NCBI GenBank assembly: GCA_030765065.1
Contig: CM060988.1
Span: 178,167,065-178,231,064 of the forward strand
Length of the DNA: 64,000 nucleotides
Direction: 5' to 3'
Origin: Deroplatys truncata
Taxonomy: Eukaryota; Arthropoda; Insecta; Mantodea; Mantidae
The position numbers were made by a program, and so were the translations under genes. The notes under the pieces were generated by a model. It saw only the letters and a list, made by a program, of their open reading frames with translations, was not told the origin of the DNA and made no database searches. The stretch's first letter is position 1. The number at the start of each line of letters is the position of its first letter. Of this stretch, positions 1-12,317 are shown in pieces.

Positions 1-81
1 TTCATTGTACTCTTGTACAGAGCCATTCAGAATTTTCATTGTTATTTACGTTGATGTAAGAACAATTGCAAAGTGATTTAT

Positions 82-1015
82 ACAAATGTGCTACCCACAT
101 GACTTTCTCTACTCTTGTACAAACTATTTTTACAATCTGTTATTCTCCATCTATTTCATATTAATCGAGATAAACATTTGCAGAAACGATCTTTTGACAT
201 GCAAAGAGAATTACATTTTACACATAGCGAGCAGTTCTAAAAATATTTGACTATCGCTTAAGGCGTACTATGTTCCCCTTGTTTTGTATTTGCAAGAGCA
301 AATTTAGAAATACAGCAGCCTTTAAGCATATACATATCTCTTAATAGATGGTTGCTAGGTGCAGCACCATTCTCTTTGCCACAGATTAATACTCTTTGCA
401 TATCCAAGACAAAATTAATAACGAATTCCCATTTGAGACAAGTATTGAAAAATTTAAGGGATAGCAAGCAATATCTCTAAAATGGTTCACTCAACAAAAC
501 ATGTATATGACATAAATTGTGTATTTTAACACGATCTACATTTTTTGTGTAGTAAAATTTTGTCTATCTCTTATGGTTTACCAGTTATGCAAAAGTCGTT
601 CACAATGAAGAATACTTTTGGAGACATACCCAGAAAATTCGAGACATACATTTCATTTGTCATGAAAATATCTTAAACATATGATATTTTAATCACAATC
701 GTTAGTTATTTTTGAGAAAATTAAAATTTTCGAAAAATGTTCCATGTAAAGGGTAATCTGGGGTTAGGGGATTTTCTTGAAAACCTTCGTGTCGCATCTC
801 TGGAAGATACTGAACCTAAATACCAAGTTTGGTGTTCGTTTCTGAGTTATGATGTTCACAGACACACACATACACACGCGCGGACATGTTTCCAAAAATG
901 CTTTTTATTATTCAGGGGGTCTCAAAACATATATTTCCGGTGAAATCTCGGTATTGAATTTTTGGGTGGAATACACTACTTCCCCTACTTAGTATACATA
1001 GTAGAGAAAGTAAAA
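82..1015 (-). repeat. HINE-A copy, near full length
   Basis: Reads right to left from the GTAGAGAAAGTAAAAA terminus at 1001-1015 to the stem-loop end near 84-100. The microsatellite core is at about 862-880. The stem-loop end is worn but the subterminal ACTTTCTCTACT at about 102 is intact. It carries the recurrent antisense reading frame (737-943). Confidence 0.8.
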
Positions 1016-2263
1016 ATTAAATTGAGCCTCATCCAAATAAAACACGACTAATGGCATTTACTTTCCCCCATGATATCAAACAACTTTTATTAAAGACATG
1101 TCTTTCTACAACGTTTAGTTGTGGAGATATTGTAGTCTCAACTTACATGGCCCATTCTTATATAATAAATATATTATATCGGGTGAGTATTCTCAGCCTC
1201 CGGATTAAGAAGTTATGCAGTCCCGGCGCTGTACGCGCTAAGGCGTAATCACTGTCCACTGCATCGTGTCGTATCAATCTCGGCCGAAATGACTGCTTTG
1301 CTCCGCTATCCGTGCAGTAGCTTGCGCTCGTAGCGCAACAGTGCGCGCGATGGGCTTTTAGTGGTGAAGATACTGTTCAAATACTGTTACTTGAAGGTAC
1401 TTTTTATGTTTAGTAAATTTAATGAGAACTGATAGTTTGGCATGGAAGTGTCGATTCAGTTTCATACATAAATGCAAGAAATGAATAAAAAAACTCATTT
1501 ATTCGCAGGCGTAATTTGAAATTCCGGCCTTCACCATTTACTTTCCAGCATGCTAACCATTGCGCTACTACAGCACGTTAACAGCGAGCTGGTGAATGCG
1601 GTGTCAGCAGCTACATTTCGCATCCTTCTAAAAGAGTTGCCTAGTTACCAATCCACAGGATGAGAAGACTCACGCGGTATATGCTGGTGAACGCAGACGA
1701 CCAGAGAAAGGATCACTCCAGGTAGTTGAAGACAAAAGCTTGTGAGTGTCAAAGGGCAAGCCAGCTAAGTAAGATGAGCCATACCGGGAAATACCAGAAC
1801 GGTAAAACTTAGCCAAGCGCACAGACGCTAGAGAGACGTACTTTCTAAATAACATTAACCAATAATTTATTGAAGAAACCAGGAACAGAATCAAAAATCA
1901 TGTGACTAGAGTAAGGGTATGACGAAAATGAAACTGAGCGTAAACTGGAATCTTGTGAGCTCAATTTCAGACGTGCATAACATCGATACTTCGTGTCAAA
2001 ACGTGGTAGGTCAGGTGACAGCTCCGTGTCAGAAAGTGTCGGCGTTGTAACAAAGAATGTTTAAGTGTTGACTATTATTACTGATTGAAATTAAGTATGA
2101 GAGAACGCTGTAAGGAAATGGAAATGAGGAATAACAAGTTTAATTAATCGTGGGGTCGCGTATGGCTTGTGACAGGAACTAGGAAAGGATAATTATTTTA
2201 CAAATAGTGTGGAATTTCACATAAACGGGCCAAAGAAGGAGCAATGGAGTCTTATCGTTATCT
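1016..2263. other. Unassigned interval
   Basis: No coding signal or family resemblance recognised, apart from a tRNA-like segment at 1507-1576. A GC-richer patch at about 1220-1350 is not explained. Confidence 0.4.
1507..1576 (-). repeat. Degenerate tRNA-like segment (SINE head or tRNA pseudogene)
   Basis: On the minus strand an A-box-like TAGCGCAATGG (1557-1567) is followed about 35 nt later by a weak B-box-like TTTCAAATTAC (1511-1521). The spacing suits a RNA polymerase III tRNA promoter, but the T-arm pairing is poor. It is probably a decayed tRNA-derived retroposon head. Confidence 0.35.
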
Positions 2264-2358
2264 CCTATCCACACTTTCGTAAGAATAATTTGTATACCCA
2301 CTTATAAATGATCGAGTGTAGAGAAAGTTATGTGAATGTGACACATCAGATTTTTTTT
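2264..2358 (+). repeat. HINE 3'-end fragment
   Basis: Contains GTAGAGAAAG, the stem-loop region TGTGAATGTGACACA and the terminal T-run. It is truncated on the left. It lies just upstream of the mariner insertion. Confidence 0.7.
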
Positions 2359-2388
2359 AGATTCAACTGTATAAACTTCGGCATTAAA

Positions 2389-3668
2389 TACGAGTGCTGT
2401 CCGAACTAACAAAGAAAACACAAGAATTTGGGGAAAAAACATCTTTATTTCCTTACATAGGCTCCTTTCAGCGCCATACACTTCTCCCAGTGATGTTCAA
2501 TAGCTTCGACGCCCTGTTTATAGTGAGAACCGTCGAGTTCTGCAAAATAGCCAACTGCAAACTCCAGCTCTTCACTGTTTGCAAATCTTTTACCACCAAA
2601 CCATTCCTTCAACTTTGGAAAAAGAAAATAATCAAAGGGAGCTAAGTCTGGCGAATAGGGTGCATGAGGAAGCAATTGGAACTTTAACTCATTGATTTTG
2701 GCCATAGCGATAATGGATGTGTGAACTGGTGCATTGTCTTGATGAAACAGAACTTTCTTTTTCGCTAAATGCGGCCGTTTTTGCTTGATTTCATCACTCA
2801 AACGCTGCAATAAGTTTGCATAATACTCGCTATTGCCTTTCCTTTTTGAAGATAATAAATGATAATTATCCCACGCGCATCCCAAAAACCTGACGCCATA
2901 ACCTTGCCTGCAAATGGAACTGTCTTACCTTCTTTGGAGCTGATTCTCTCCTTTCAATCCACTGTTTTGAGTGTTCCTTCGTCTCAGGTGTGAAGTGATG
3001 GACCCATGTTTCATCCATGATTATGAATTGACACAAAAACTCCGCTTTGTTGCAGCGAAACATCGCCAAACACTCGACTGAAACATCCTCACGATGCTGC
3101 TTTTGTCCCATTTTGAGTAAACGTGGCACCCATCTTGCACACAGTTTTCCCATGTCTAAATTTTCATTTATTGTGCTATGTACAGCACTTTTTGAAATGC
3201 TTACGATTGTCTACCAGCTCGCGCACTTTCAGTCGACGGTCATCCAATACCATTTTGTGGATTTTCTTCACAATTTCTGGCGTGGTCACCTCATTTGGTC
3301 GACCACAGCGATGTTCGTCTTCGCAGCTCGTACGGCATCACTTAAACTTTGCCACCCAATATTTTGCTGTTGTAAACGAGGGAGCAGACTCCCCCAGAGC
3401 GGAATCTAGCTCAGGTTTAATATTAGTTGGACTAAGACCTTTCAAATCAAAGTATTGCATCACATAACGATGGCCAGTTTTATCCATGTTTAAAAATTTG
3501 CTGAAAGCGTTCACTATTAATGGCTGTGAAACAATTAGTAAATAACGTAGTATCATCAAACTTCTAACTTAAGCTTTATAAGGGTGGTACTTTTTAACAT
3601 ACTTATTTGTTTGAAACAACAGCCGCTATGTATACGTTAGGTTGGGTACTTCTGGGACTGCCCTCGTA
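2389..3668 (-). mobile_element. Full-length, decayed mariner (IS630/Tc1/mariner, DD34D)
   Basis: About 1.28 kb, the usual mariner size. It is bounded by TA on both sides and by decayed terminal inverted repeats: TACGAGTGCTGTCC at 2389 and, reversed, TACGAGGGCAGTCC ending at 3668. The transposase lies on the minus strand and is split over several frames, so the copy is dead. It sits about 30 bp right of a HINE 3' end. Confidence 0.9.
2445..3559 (-). pseudogene. mariner transposase, frameshifted
   Basis: The cut-and-paste transposase of the 2389-3668 element, readable in three blocks. The N-terminal helix-turn-helix region is 3559-3338 (YFDLKGLSPTNI, LGESAPSFTTAKYW). The middle block is 3153-2866 with first catalytic Asp in IMDETWVHHF. 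The C-terminal block is 2885-2445 with HQDNAPVH and PYSPDLAPFDYFLFP, ending YVRK-stop. Exactly 34 residues separate the last two Asp, so it is DD34D. All three catalytic Asp remain, but the blocks are out of frame and at least one in-frame stop lies between 3338 and 3153. A functional protein is not expected. Confidence 0.9.
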
Positions 3669-4188
3669 CTGTGGTATTGCGACCAAGAGCAACAAATACG
3701 TCGCAGTTTGGTGTTTCCCTATGCATCCCAGTCCCTAATCCATATCCGTTTTAGAGCCATCCGTACACTCTTAGATTACTACATTATTAGCCTATCATAA
3801 TTTTCTTTTAATAGATTCTTTGCGGTTAACGCTTAAACGCTCCTTTACATTCTTCTGTCATGACATAATTTAATTCTCCCTTTCGCGTGGCGAAACTTTC
3901 CCTTCTCGGAAACATTTTTAATGAATCCCTTCCTGGAGGGAGATTAAAAGAATTTACAACCTAAATCCAGCAGATAAGCCGTTCTTTCTGTCATAGGAAA
4001 ACTCGACCTAAAGCCTGAATAAATTTCAGACGCCGCCGAGACGTGTAAATATCTTAATCCTGTGCTAGTGTATGCAACGCGCGTGCCTGGAGTTACGCAA
4101 TCTTTTGCAGTCTCATTTCAAACACGTTCTTCGTGTTCGACTGTGGTCTCCATACGGTATCCGAAAAAACAGCCGGCATTTTCAATCA
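3669..4188. other. Unassigned interval
   Basis: Nothing recognised: no ORF with family resemblance and no repeat shared with the rest of the window. Confidence 0.4.
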
Positions 4189-4763
4189 TTTTTAGTTTTT
4201 CTGGTACGTATAGTAAGTGAAGTACTGAATTCCACCCAAAAATTTTATACAGTGATTTCACCGAAAACACATGTTTTGAGGCCCCCTGAATCCAAATAAA
4301 GTATTTTTGGAAACATGCCCATGTGTGTATGTGTATCTGTCAACACCGTAACTCAAAAACAAAAAGGTGTATAAACACCAAACTTGGTATATAGGTTCAA
4401 CATCTTCCAAAGATGTAACACGAAGATTATCAACAAAACCACCACATCAAACTATCCTTTCCACGGAACATCTTTGAAATTTTTTATTTTGTAAAACATG
4501 GCTCTATTTACGTGACAAATAAAACTTATATCTTGAATTTTCAACGAATAACCTATGAAGTCCTCTTTATTCGGAAGGAATTTTGAATAATCTTGTAAAC
4601 GTTAAGCGATAAACAAAATGTACTACACAAAAAATATAGATATTTAAAATGTTTTTTGTGGCATAAACCGTTTCTGTGATATCCGTTATTAAAGGTTCGA
4701 ATTGTTCATTACTTGGTCTTTCTCTTACTCTTGTCAACACTCAGTTGTTTCTCGCCATGTCAT
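4189..4763 (+). repeat. HINE-B copy, 3'-truncated
   Basis: Begins in T's with a worn subterminal repeat and GTATAGTAAG. The GT core is at about 4322-4345. It stops inside the body at CTCGCCATGTCATG, where an oppositely oriented copy starts. The two form a large imperfect inverted repeat. Confidence 0.75.
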
Positions 4764-5475
4764 GTCATTCTCCACCCTCTATCATTTATTAAAGGGTATA
4801 CAAGCTATTCTTACAAAAACTTATTTTTCTATCTATCACATTTCAATCGAGATACACTTTTTCAGAAATTGCTACATTACACATTTTGTTAAAGATACAA
4901 AGAGAACAGCGATAGTCAAATGTTTAAGAACTGGACGCTATATGCTGCCTTAAAATTCCATACTGTTTCCATGACATCGCAAGAAACAACTGAATGTTGA
5001 AAGAGCTTTTAACAGAATTATTAAAAAATAAACAATTCAAGTTTGAATAACGGATATCTCAGAAACGGCTCATGCTACAAAAAAAACTCATTTTAAATAA
5101 ATTGTGTTTTAATGATATCTACATTTTTGATGTAGTACGTTTTCGTGTATCGCTTAACGTTTACCAGTTACACAAGATTATACAAAATTACTTCCGAATG
5201 AAGATAACTTCACGGGATATTCCCGGAAAATTCAAGATTTATATATTTTGTCACGTAAATATCTGTAATATATGATATTTTAATAAAAATCGCTGAAGCA
5301 ATTTTTTAGGAAAAAAAATTTCGAAAAATGTTCCATGTAAGGGTAGTCTGGGGTGGGGGATTTTCTTGAAAATCTTCATGTCGCATCTTTGGAAGATGCT
5401 GAACCTAAATACCACGTTTGGTATTTATTCGACTTTTCATTTTTTAGTTACGCTGTTCACACACGCTACATTCAC
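4764..5475 (-). repeat. HINE-B copy, truncated at its 5' end
   Basis: Runs from a worn stem-loop-side end through CTATATGCTGCC and the TTCCATGTAAGGGTAGTC block to the microsatellite region, then breaks off at about 5475. It is the right arm of the inverted pair centred near 4764. Confidence 0.75.
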
Positions 5476-5733
5476 GATAGCCCCAGTAGATCAAGAACTG
5501 CCGCACGGCCGCTGCATATCCCTCTCTATATGATATCATAGGGAGTCCATATGCGTGGCATTGGGTCAGCCTGCCGTTTCTTTCTGATGAATACATTTCC
5601 AATGACCTCACCTCGTATTAGACCTTCCAGCCAAGGAAAATCCCCATGCGTGTTGCGGGAGTCGCATGCGTTCCTAACAAGGCCAACACATCGCTACTTG
5701 TATGCCCATGTAAAGCGTTACAGTGTAAAAAAA

Positions 5734-6522
5734 AATCAAATTTTTTACACTCACATAACTTTCTCTACTCTTGTACAAACTATTTTTACAAACGCTTATT
5801 CTCCATATGCTTTATGTTAATCGAGATGTTAATCTTATTGCTAGTTTTCTTGTAGATGCAAGGGTAATTGCTAGGCTTTAAGCGACAGTCAAATATTTTA
5901 AGAGGTGGTTGCTATGTGGAGTATTCCATTCTCTTTGTATGTACAGGGCATAAAAATGAATAACAAACTCCCATTTGAGAAAAAGTATTGGAAAATTTAA
6001 GGGAATAACAAGCAATATCTCGAAAATGGTTCACTCAACAAAAAGCAATGTATATGACATAAATTGTGTATTTTAATGCGATCTACATCTTTTTTGTAGT
6101 AAAATTTTGTCTATCTCTTATGGTTTACCAGTTATGCAAAAGTCGTTCAGAATGAAGAACACTTTTGGAGACATTCCAAGAAAATTCGAGATATACATTT
6201 CGTTTGTCATGAAAATATCTTAAACATATGATATTTTAATTAAAATCATTAGGGCCATTTTTGAAAAAATTAAAATTTTCGAAAAATGCTCCATGTAAAG
6301 GGTTATTTGGGGTGGGAGGATTTTCTTGAAAACCTTCGTTTAACAGACCGTTCGTTTCTGAGTTATGCTGTTCACAGACACACACACACGGACATGTTTC
6401 CAAAAATGCTTTTTTTGGAATCAGGGGGTCTCAAAACATGTATTTCCGGTAAAATCTCGGTATCGAATTTTTGGGTGGAATACAATACTTCCCCTACTTA
6501 CTATACGCAGTAGAGAAAGTAA
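5734..6522 (-). repeat. HINE-A copy, near full length
   Basis: Starts with TTTACACTCACATAAC (stem-loop side) and ends with CAGTAGAGAAAGTAA. The TACTACGTATAGTA palindrome survives as CTATACGCAGTAG. A CA microsatellite is at about 6378-6390. Confidence 0.8.
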
Positions 6523-6925
6523 TTATCCTCAGAACCCCAAGCGTTTTATTCTCCAGAAATAATTGCACTGGAATATTCAATTAATTGGTATATAGAGGTG
6601 TGTGAGCGGAGTTTAGTCGCCTACTAATGGATGTTACGAATATTGGAATTGTGTCTTTGAATACAATGCAGTTCCAAGATACCGACCACCAGCCAGTTAC
6701 ATTTCTTAGTATGGGGCATGGACAAATAAAGAGATAATAACTGTGGCTTTCACCTATAGTTTATCATACAATTGCAGCACCTGCATGAATTAAACTTTAA
6801 AATAAACTAAAGGTGTGCCTAGATTCGCGGAACACACGCTGTTAGTTGTTGCAACGAAATAGTCGGAGAATCTGTACGTATGTTACATTAACATTTATAA
6901 ATACTACCACAAATATTCAGTATAA
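6523..6925. other. Unassigned interval
   Basis: AT-rich spacer between a HINE and the LINE tail. Nothing recognised. Confidence 0.4.
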
Positions 6926-8347
6926 CTATGTATGTATGTATTTGTATTTTATTTCCATAATGCTATACAAAATTCTTACAATTTTTAATACATTACTTTG
7001 AGTTGCTATTTTTGTTTAGTCCATCATGCATTTTAGCATTGTGGTTATTTATGCATGGTGGGTCATAACAAATTCATATTGCTTTACTTTTCTAAACCAT
7101 TTTTCTTTTACTCTCCCCATATATTCTCCTATTCATTTTATATCTCTCTCCTTTTGTATTTTCATTATCCTAACTTTTAGTACTTCTTTGTTAACATTTT
7201 CCCATTCTTTAGGTAAAAACTGACTTCTTCACAACTTAGTTTCTTCACATTCAATTATATAATGCAAATCATTATCTGCATCTCCATAAAGAGGACATCT
7301 ATCCAAATTCGCTCCCTTCCTATCTCCCATTAGCCTATATGCACTTAATCTAGACCACGCCCACACTTCTCTCACTAACCTATTACCTACATCCACATAC
7401 TTCTCCCTTCCTCAGTCCACCTTTAATTGTCTATGTAGTTCCAAACTTTTCTTTCCTTCCAGATTTAAATAATTCTTGTATCTCTATATCTTCTACTGTG
7501 TTCCTCACTTCTTTACAGAAACCTTTAACTAACCCCTCCCTCTCCTCCCATAAGTTACCCATTCCTGTAAAATTCTCCTTATTCCTTGAGCCCAGTTCAT
7601 CCCATCATTGGATTTTTCTTGTATTATTAAACATTGCCTCAAGAAATTATGCTCGTCCAATGATTTCAATCTTTGCCAATATTTAAGTATCCTTTCTGCT
7701 ATCATGCCCTTGCTATCTACTCTTCCCAACTCCAACATTGCTGCTCCATTAGGTGATGAAATAGATAAACCTAACATACATTTACAGAACGATATATGTA
7801 CTTTATCAATCATCTCCCATCCTTTGTCATTTCCCCAAATCTCTGCTCCATAGACCATTTTTGCTTCAACTACAGCTTTGTAAACCCTTTTCAACCATTT
7901 AATTTGCATATCTGGTATTTTCTTTAAGCATATTCTTATAGCAGTCATTGCTAATCTTCCCTTTGCTAAGACACTTATCTGTGATCATTCCATCTCCCAT
8001 TACTACTTATTCTCACTCCGAAATAATCAAACTTGTTTACTATTTGCAGCTCTACCTCTTTAATTTATATCTCTTTTTAAATACTATTATCTTTGATTTT
8101 TTTAAACTTATTCTTAAACCCCATTTCTTACAAAATGAATATATGATATGCAACACTTTTGTTAGACCTCCTACTGAAATAGAACCTACCACTAAATCAT
8201 CTGCAAAAAGTAATCCTGGAATTTCTCTATTATTTACTGTGGGTAAATATAAGTTATCCTTTTTCAACTCTTCATAGATATCGTCAATAAATAAGTTAAA
8301 CAGTATAGGGCTAAGTTTGCAACCTTGTCTTAACCCCATACACAGTG
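6926..8347 (-). mobile_element. 5'-truncated LINE (non-LTR retrotransposon)
   Basis: The minus strand encodes the end of a reverse-transcriptase ORF followed by a 3' UTR and a short (CATA)n-type tail at about 6926-6944, a usual 3' end for some LINE clades. The 5' side is cut at about 8347, inside the RT domain, where an old HINE begins. The truncated-5'/intact-3' form is typical of target-primed reverse transcription. The clade cannot be assigned from this fragment. Confidence 0.85.
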
Positions 8348-8375
8348 TGATGTTCACATGACATTCTTTAAACAA
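7529..8375 (-). pseudogene. LINE reverse transcriptase, C-terminal part, broken
   Basis: Block 8375-8052 holds RT motifs GLRQGCKLSPILFNLFIDDI and the catalytic box LLFADDLVV. Block 7948-7529 is the thumb and C-terminal region (VYGAEIWG, then a leucine-rich stretch ending ILQEWVTYGRR). Between them, about 8051-7949 encodes KFDYFGVRISSNGRW, a typical LINE 'FxYLG' motif, in a shifted frame with stops. A CPLYG...HYIIEC finger-like motif lies further downstream near 7270-7310. Frameshifts and the missing endonuclease make it non-functional. The first ~10 codons of the 8375 block may already be HINE sequence. Confidence 0.85.
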
Positions 8376-9007
8376 AATCCTTTATTTTACATAGATTTTA
8401 AACCTACTCTTGCGAAAGGTTATTCTTCTATCTTCTTCAGATTAAGCGAGATAAACCTTTACAGAGATAACTATTACATATTTCTCTGTTGACACTAGGG
8501 GGATAGAGGAAACAAATAGATATCCAAAAAAACGGATATATCCCAAATGACTAATGATACAAAAATGTTAACATAATTTGTGTGTTTTATGCAGTAAGCT
8601 TTGCCTATTTATTGTTTAACCCTTACATCAAAATTGTAAAAATTATGTCCAAATGAGGAAGACTTTGCAATTTACTCCCAGAAAATTCAAGATATACACT
8701 TTATTTGCGATTTAAATTTATAGTATTTTAAACTTAAAATCGGCAGAGCCAATTTTTATAAAATTAAAAATATTGTGGCGCATTTTTCCATATAAAGTTT
8801 CATTTTGGTATTTTTCTGAATTTTCTTTTCAAAATTACGTCGTTCTTCACGCTCTCTCTATATCTCATAACATAAAACGCACATGCATACATTTTTCTGT
8901 ATGCTTTGGGAATCAGAGGGTCTCAAAACATGAATTTCCGATTAAATTTCGGTATCTAACGTTTACTTAAATACCATACTTCCTGTGCTTAAATGATAGA
9001 AGTAAAC
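8346..9007 (-). repeat. Old HINE copy (C type)
   Basis: Starts GATGTTCACATGAC and follows the HINE order of blocks (AAATTCAAGATATAC, GGGTCTCAAAACATG, AATTTCGGTATC) to a worn AGAAGTAAAC end. Much more diverged than A or B copies. Confidence 0.6.
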
Positions 9008-9017
9008 ATTATAAAAA

Positions 9018-9290
9018 TCCAGTCGAATAGGGATGCCTTCACAGGCTGCTTATAAAGATTTCAGAATATACATACATTTTATTTTTATGTCAGTGTTTCA
9101 AACGTATAATACGTTAATCAATATAAATATAATGGTTTTTGAGAAAGTGATAAATATGAAACTATTTTATATGTAAAAGATGGCTTAATGTGGGAGAAAT
9201 TTTATGAAAATCTTCTTAAATACGTAGTTTGGTGTCTTAAGGGATCTCAAACCGTACCTTAGCGGTGAAATATATAACCAAAATTGTATA
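9018..9290 (-). repeat. Old HINE fragment
   Basis: Matches the order CTTCACAGGCT ... GATATACAT ... GTAAAAGATGGC ... GATCTCAAA ... GGTGAAAT seen in other minus-oriented copies, with heavy divergence. Both ends are missing. Confidence 0.5.
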
Positions 9291-9510
9291 TATTTAGACA
9301 ATGTTCAAATTTGTAAAATACCAATATTGATTCCTGAAACCAACAGAGATCACGTTTAGAACGCATTTTTGAAACAAGATAAATTTCGCTAAAAAAACAA
9401 TATGTCAGATGCTTTAATGTTTTGTTGTACGCGAGCAGTCGTTTTCAGTGAAATTATTTTCAACATGTTTTTTACCTTACACCAGGCAATGAAGCTATTA
9501 AATGCCATAT

Positions 9511-10050
9511 TGTGGCGTATTGATAATTTGGGGTTTCATTGTCATTACTAGACATATTGTAGTTCTGCATTGTCATTACCAAACATATTGTTGTTTTAGT
9601 CTCTCGTTTCCGCCTGCTGGCACCCCTTACTCCTGGACACTGATCACGCCAGCATCAAGGCACTTTAATGTTGACTGGGATGACGTCACTCCTGGCTGGT
9701 AGTTTTTACTAGCCACGAGTGGTGGGGGATATAGCATCTCTCTTACTGAGTATTCCGTGAGGAGCGGATTGCGCGTGCAAGCTGGCCTTTAGGTCGGTGA
9801 ACATCTCCCTTCACCTTTCATTTTTAATAATTTAGAAGCCCCAAACGGTCCAGAAATAAATCTAGGAATGTGTAAGTAGATTTGTTTTATGGTTTTGTAC
9901 AGTGAAAACCCACGCCTTCCTCTTAACCTCCACACCACGTTTCGGTCCTCCGCAGCCAAGTCAGTATACGCCCCCCAATGTACGTGTTGGGTACTAAAAC
10001 TTAATTTAATTTTTCATTTGAATTTTTAGGCCTCTACCTAGCATGTGACA
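9511..10050 (+). mobile_element. Solo LTR, family C (fossil)
   Basis: About 540 bp, starting TGTGGCGTATTG and ending AGCATGTGACA. It is flanked by a 4-bp duplication (ATAT on the left, GTAT on the right). It shares long blocks with 13668-14107 (GCTAGCCACGAGT, CCACACCACGTTTCGGTCC). It has a polyadenylation-like AATAAA at 9855. No internal region accompanies it. A 4-bp duplication fits Ty3/gypsy or BEL/Pao; the superfamily is not settled by an LTR alone. Confidence 0.7.
9681..9688. promoter_or_regulatory. CRE-like palindrome TGACGTCA in LTR
   Basis: A perfect CREB/ATF consensus palindrome in the LTR-C copy. The same octamer occurs in both LTR-B copies, so it may be a retained promoter element. 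Function is inferred only. Confidence 0.45.
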
Positions 10051-10929
10051 GTATCATATTGCTTTCTGGATTTTTTGAGCAAGTGTTTCTGGTGTTATTA
10101 TTTCTGCTGCTTCTGTAATTTCACTTCCATTTCAGTTTCTTCTGAATTCATAATTTCCACCATTTAACCTTCATGTAAGATAGATAAATGAGTAAGATCA
10201 AAGAAAGCTGCCCTGTATAGTTTAACTCTACAACGAATTGAGATAAATTGAAGTATGACGATTTGTATTGTGAAAAGATAAGCCGAGCGCCATGAGAAAT
10301 TAATCGTGTAAAAAGACATAACGAAAAGTAAAACCTAATCAAACCAAGTCGAGTTATTAAGCATGTGCAAATATAAAGGTTGATTACCATGTGATTGGAT
10401 TTGAAACCAAATTTAGTGTGATAATCTACAACTTTTAGCTCATATGCCCTGTGTTTAAAGTTCCATTTTTAAGCCATGTTGTTTAAAAAAATATTTTGTC
10501 GCCTGTTGTATACAAACATAAAGTAAAAAAGTAAAGTTTTGTCCAAAAGTAGGCAATGTTTCAATTATCAGGTTCCTAATTTCAGCATTTTGTGCTCTCT
10601 TCAAGAAAACGGAAATAAATTTATTAACTAGAGGTGTCAAAATACTGATGACCTGGTCCCTTTAAATGGAAATATCTATTTCTAGTAAGCCAAACTGTAT
10701 TCAATATAGGTGTGAGAAACCGAAGCTATCGGTCTATGCAAATTTAAGCATTAAATCATTACAGAGTATCAGAACAACTGCCAACGTTTATGTATGTCTC
10801 TTTCTAAAATATAATATTACTGCAGTCAAAAACATATATATAGGCTTGAACTGTGCAAGATTTACACGTCACATAGCTTTGTTTTAATGGTTCATCAATG
10901 AAACGGTGTGGCATTGGACCAATACATCA
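10051..10929. other. Unassigned AT-rich interval
   Basis: No repeat shared with other parts of the window and no convincing coding sequence. A 61-codon minus-strand ORF (10455-10640) has no recognisable domain. Confidence 0.4.
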
Positions 10930-11165
10930 CGCAATCTCCGCCACTAATGGCGGGGGAAGGGGGCATAGTGGTCAAACCGCTGGCTGTATCCCAAGAGAAA
11001 ATCGCTCCGGTGCTAATTTCTCTCACGGGCATCAAACCGCGAAAACCATGTGCCAAAACGGAAGGTTTAAACTGCCGGAAAATTCTAACAATACCACGGG
11101 AATCGAACTCGAAACCTGTCCCTTTGTAGGTTATTACTTCGTTAAACGAACCGAAGCGATCGTTT
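10930..11165 (-). repeat. Possible tRNA-related SINE remnant
   Basis: The minus strand contains a good B-box, GAGTTCGATTCCC (11110-11098). The A-box is weak and no second copy was found. The segment is GC-richer than its flanks. Confidence 0.3.
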
Positions 11166-11231
11166 TCCGCAATAAAAAGGCTCATTCACACGTGGCGTGT
11201 GATAAGTGGATAAAACTCTTAATTTCTTTAC

Positions 11232-11325
11232 CACTTAGCTATAGTTGGTAAAAGTGCAATTTTATTTCACACAAAAATTTGACACAGAGATTTCACCAGA
11301 ATTACATATTTGGAGTAAAGATATG
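11232..11325 (+). repeat. HINE 5'-end fragment
   Basis: Matches the first ~90 bp of a plus copy: TATAGTTGGTAAAAGTGC, CACACAAAAATTTGACA, GAGATTTCACC, ending near GGAGTAAAG. Confidence 0.55.
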
Positions 11326-11462
11326 GAAAAAATAACCTAACCGGAATATTCCGAAAGGATTCCATAAAATGTTGAAATATTGGCACCTGTGGGGAACTTT
11401 GGCCTGACAGGGGGAACAGGGTGAGTTCTATTTAATCACAAAGATTCCTGATGCAGAGAGCG

Positions 11463-12317
11463 ATAAAAAAAATCTGATGTGTTACACTCACATGAGTTTC
11501 TCTACTATTGTACAAACTATTTTTACAAACGCTTATTCACCATATGCTTCATGTTAATCGAGATGTTAATCTTATTGCTAATTTTCTTGTAGATGCAAGG
11601 GGAATATGGTAAGTTTTAAGCGATAGTCAAATATTTTAAGCGCTGGTTGCTATGTGGAGTATTCCATTCTCTTTGCATGTCCAGGGCATAAAAAAATGAA
11701 TAACGAATTTGAGAAAAGTAAAAGTATTGGAAAATTTAAGGGAATAACAAGCAATATCTCGAAAACGGTTCACTCAACAAAAAAAAATGTATATGACATA
11801 AATTGTGTATTTTAACGTGATCTACATTTTTTGTGCAGTAACATTTTGTCTATCTCTTATGGTTTACCAGTTATGCAAAAGTCGTTCAGAATGAAGAGCA
11901 CTTTTGGAGAGATTCCCAGAAAATTCGAGATATACATTTCATTTATCATGAAAATACCTTAAACATATGATATTTTAATCAAAATCGTTAGAGCCAGTTT
12001 TGAGAAAATTAAAATTTTCGAAAAATGTTCCATGTAAAGGGTACTCTGGGGTGGGAGGATTTTCTTGAAAACCTTCCTGTCGCATCTCTGAAAGATACTG
12101 AACCAAAGTACCAAGTTTGGTGTTTATCCGACTGTTCGTTTCTGAGTTATGCTGTTCAAAGACACACACACACACACACACGGACATGTTTCCAAAAATG
12201 CTTTTTTTGGATTCAGGGAGTCTCAAAACATGTATTTCCGGTGAAATCTCGGTATTGAATTTTTGGGTGGAATACAATACTTCCCCTACTTACTATACGT
12301 AGTAGAGAAAGTAAAAA
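11463..12317 (-). repeat. HINE-A copy, full length
   Basis: Both termini are present: AAAATCTGATGTGTTACAC at the left and CGTAGTAGAGAAAGTAAAAA at the right. A (CA)9 core lies at about 12163-12181. The antisense frame 12025-12258 is open. Confidence 0.85.

Noticed and set aside
10455-10640. A 61-codon minus ORF as a possible exon
   Set aside because: AT-rich, lacks splice context and any recognisable motif.
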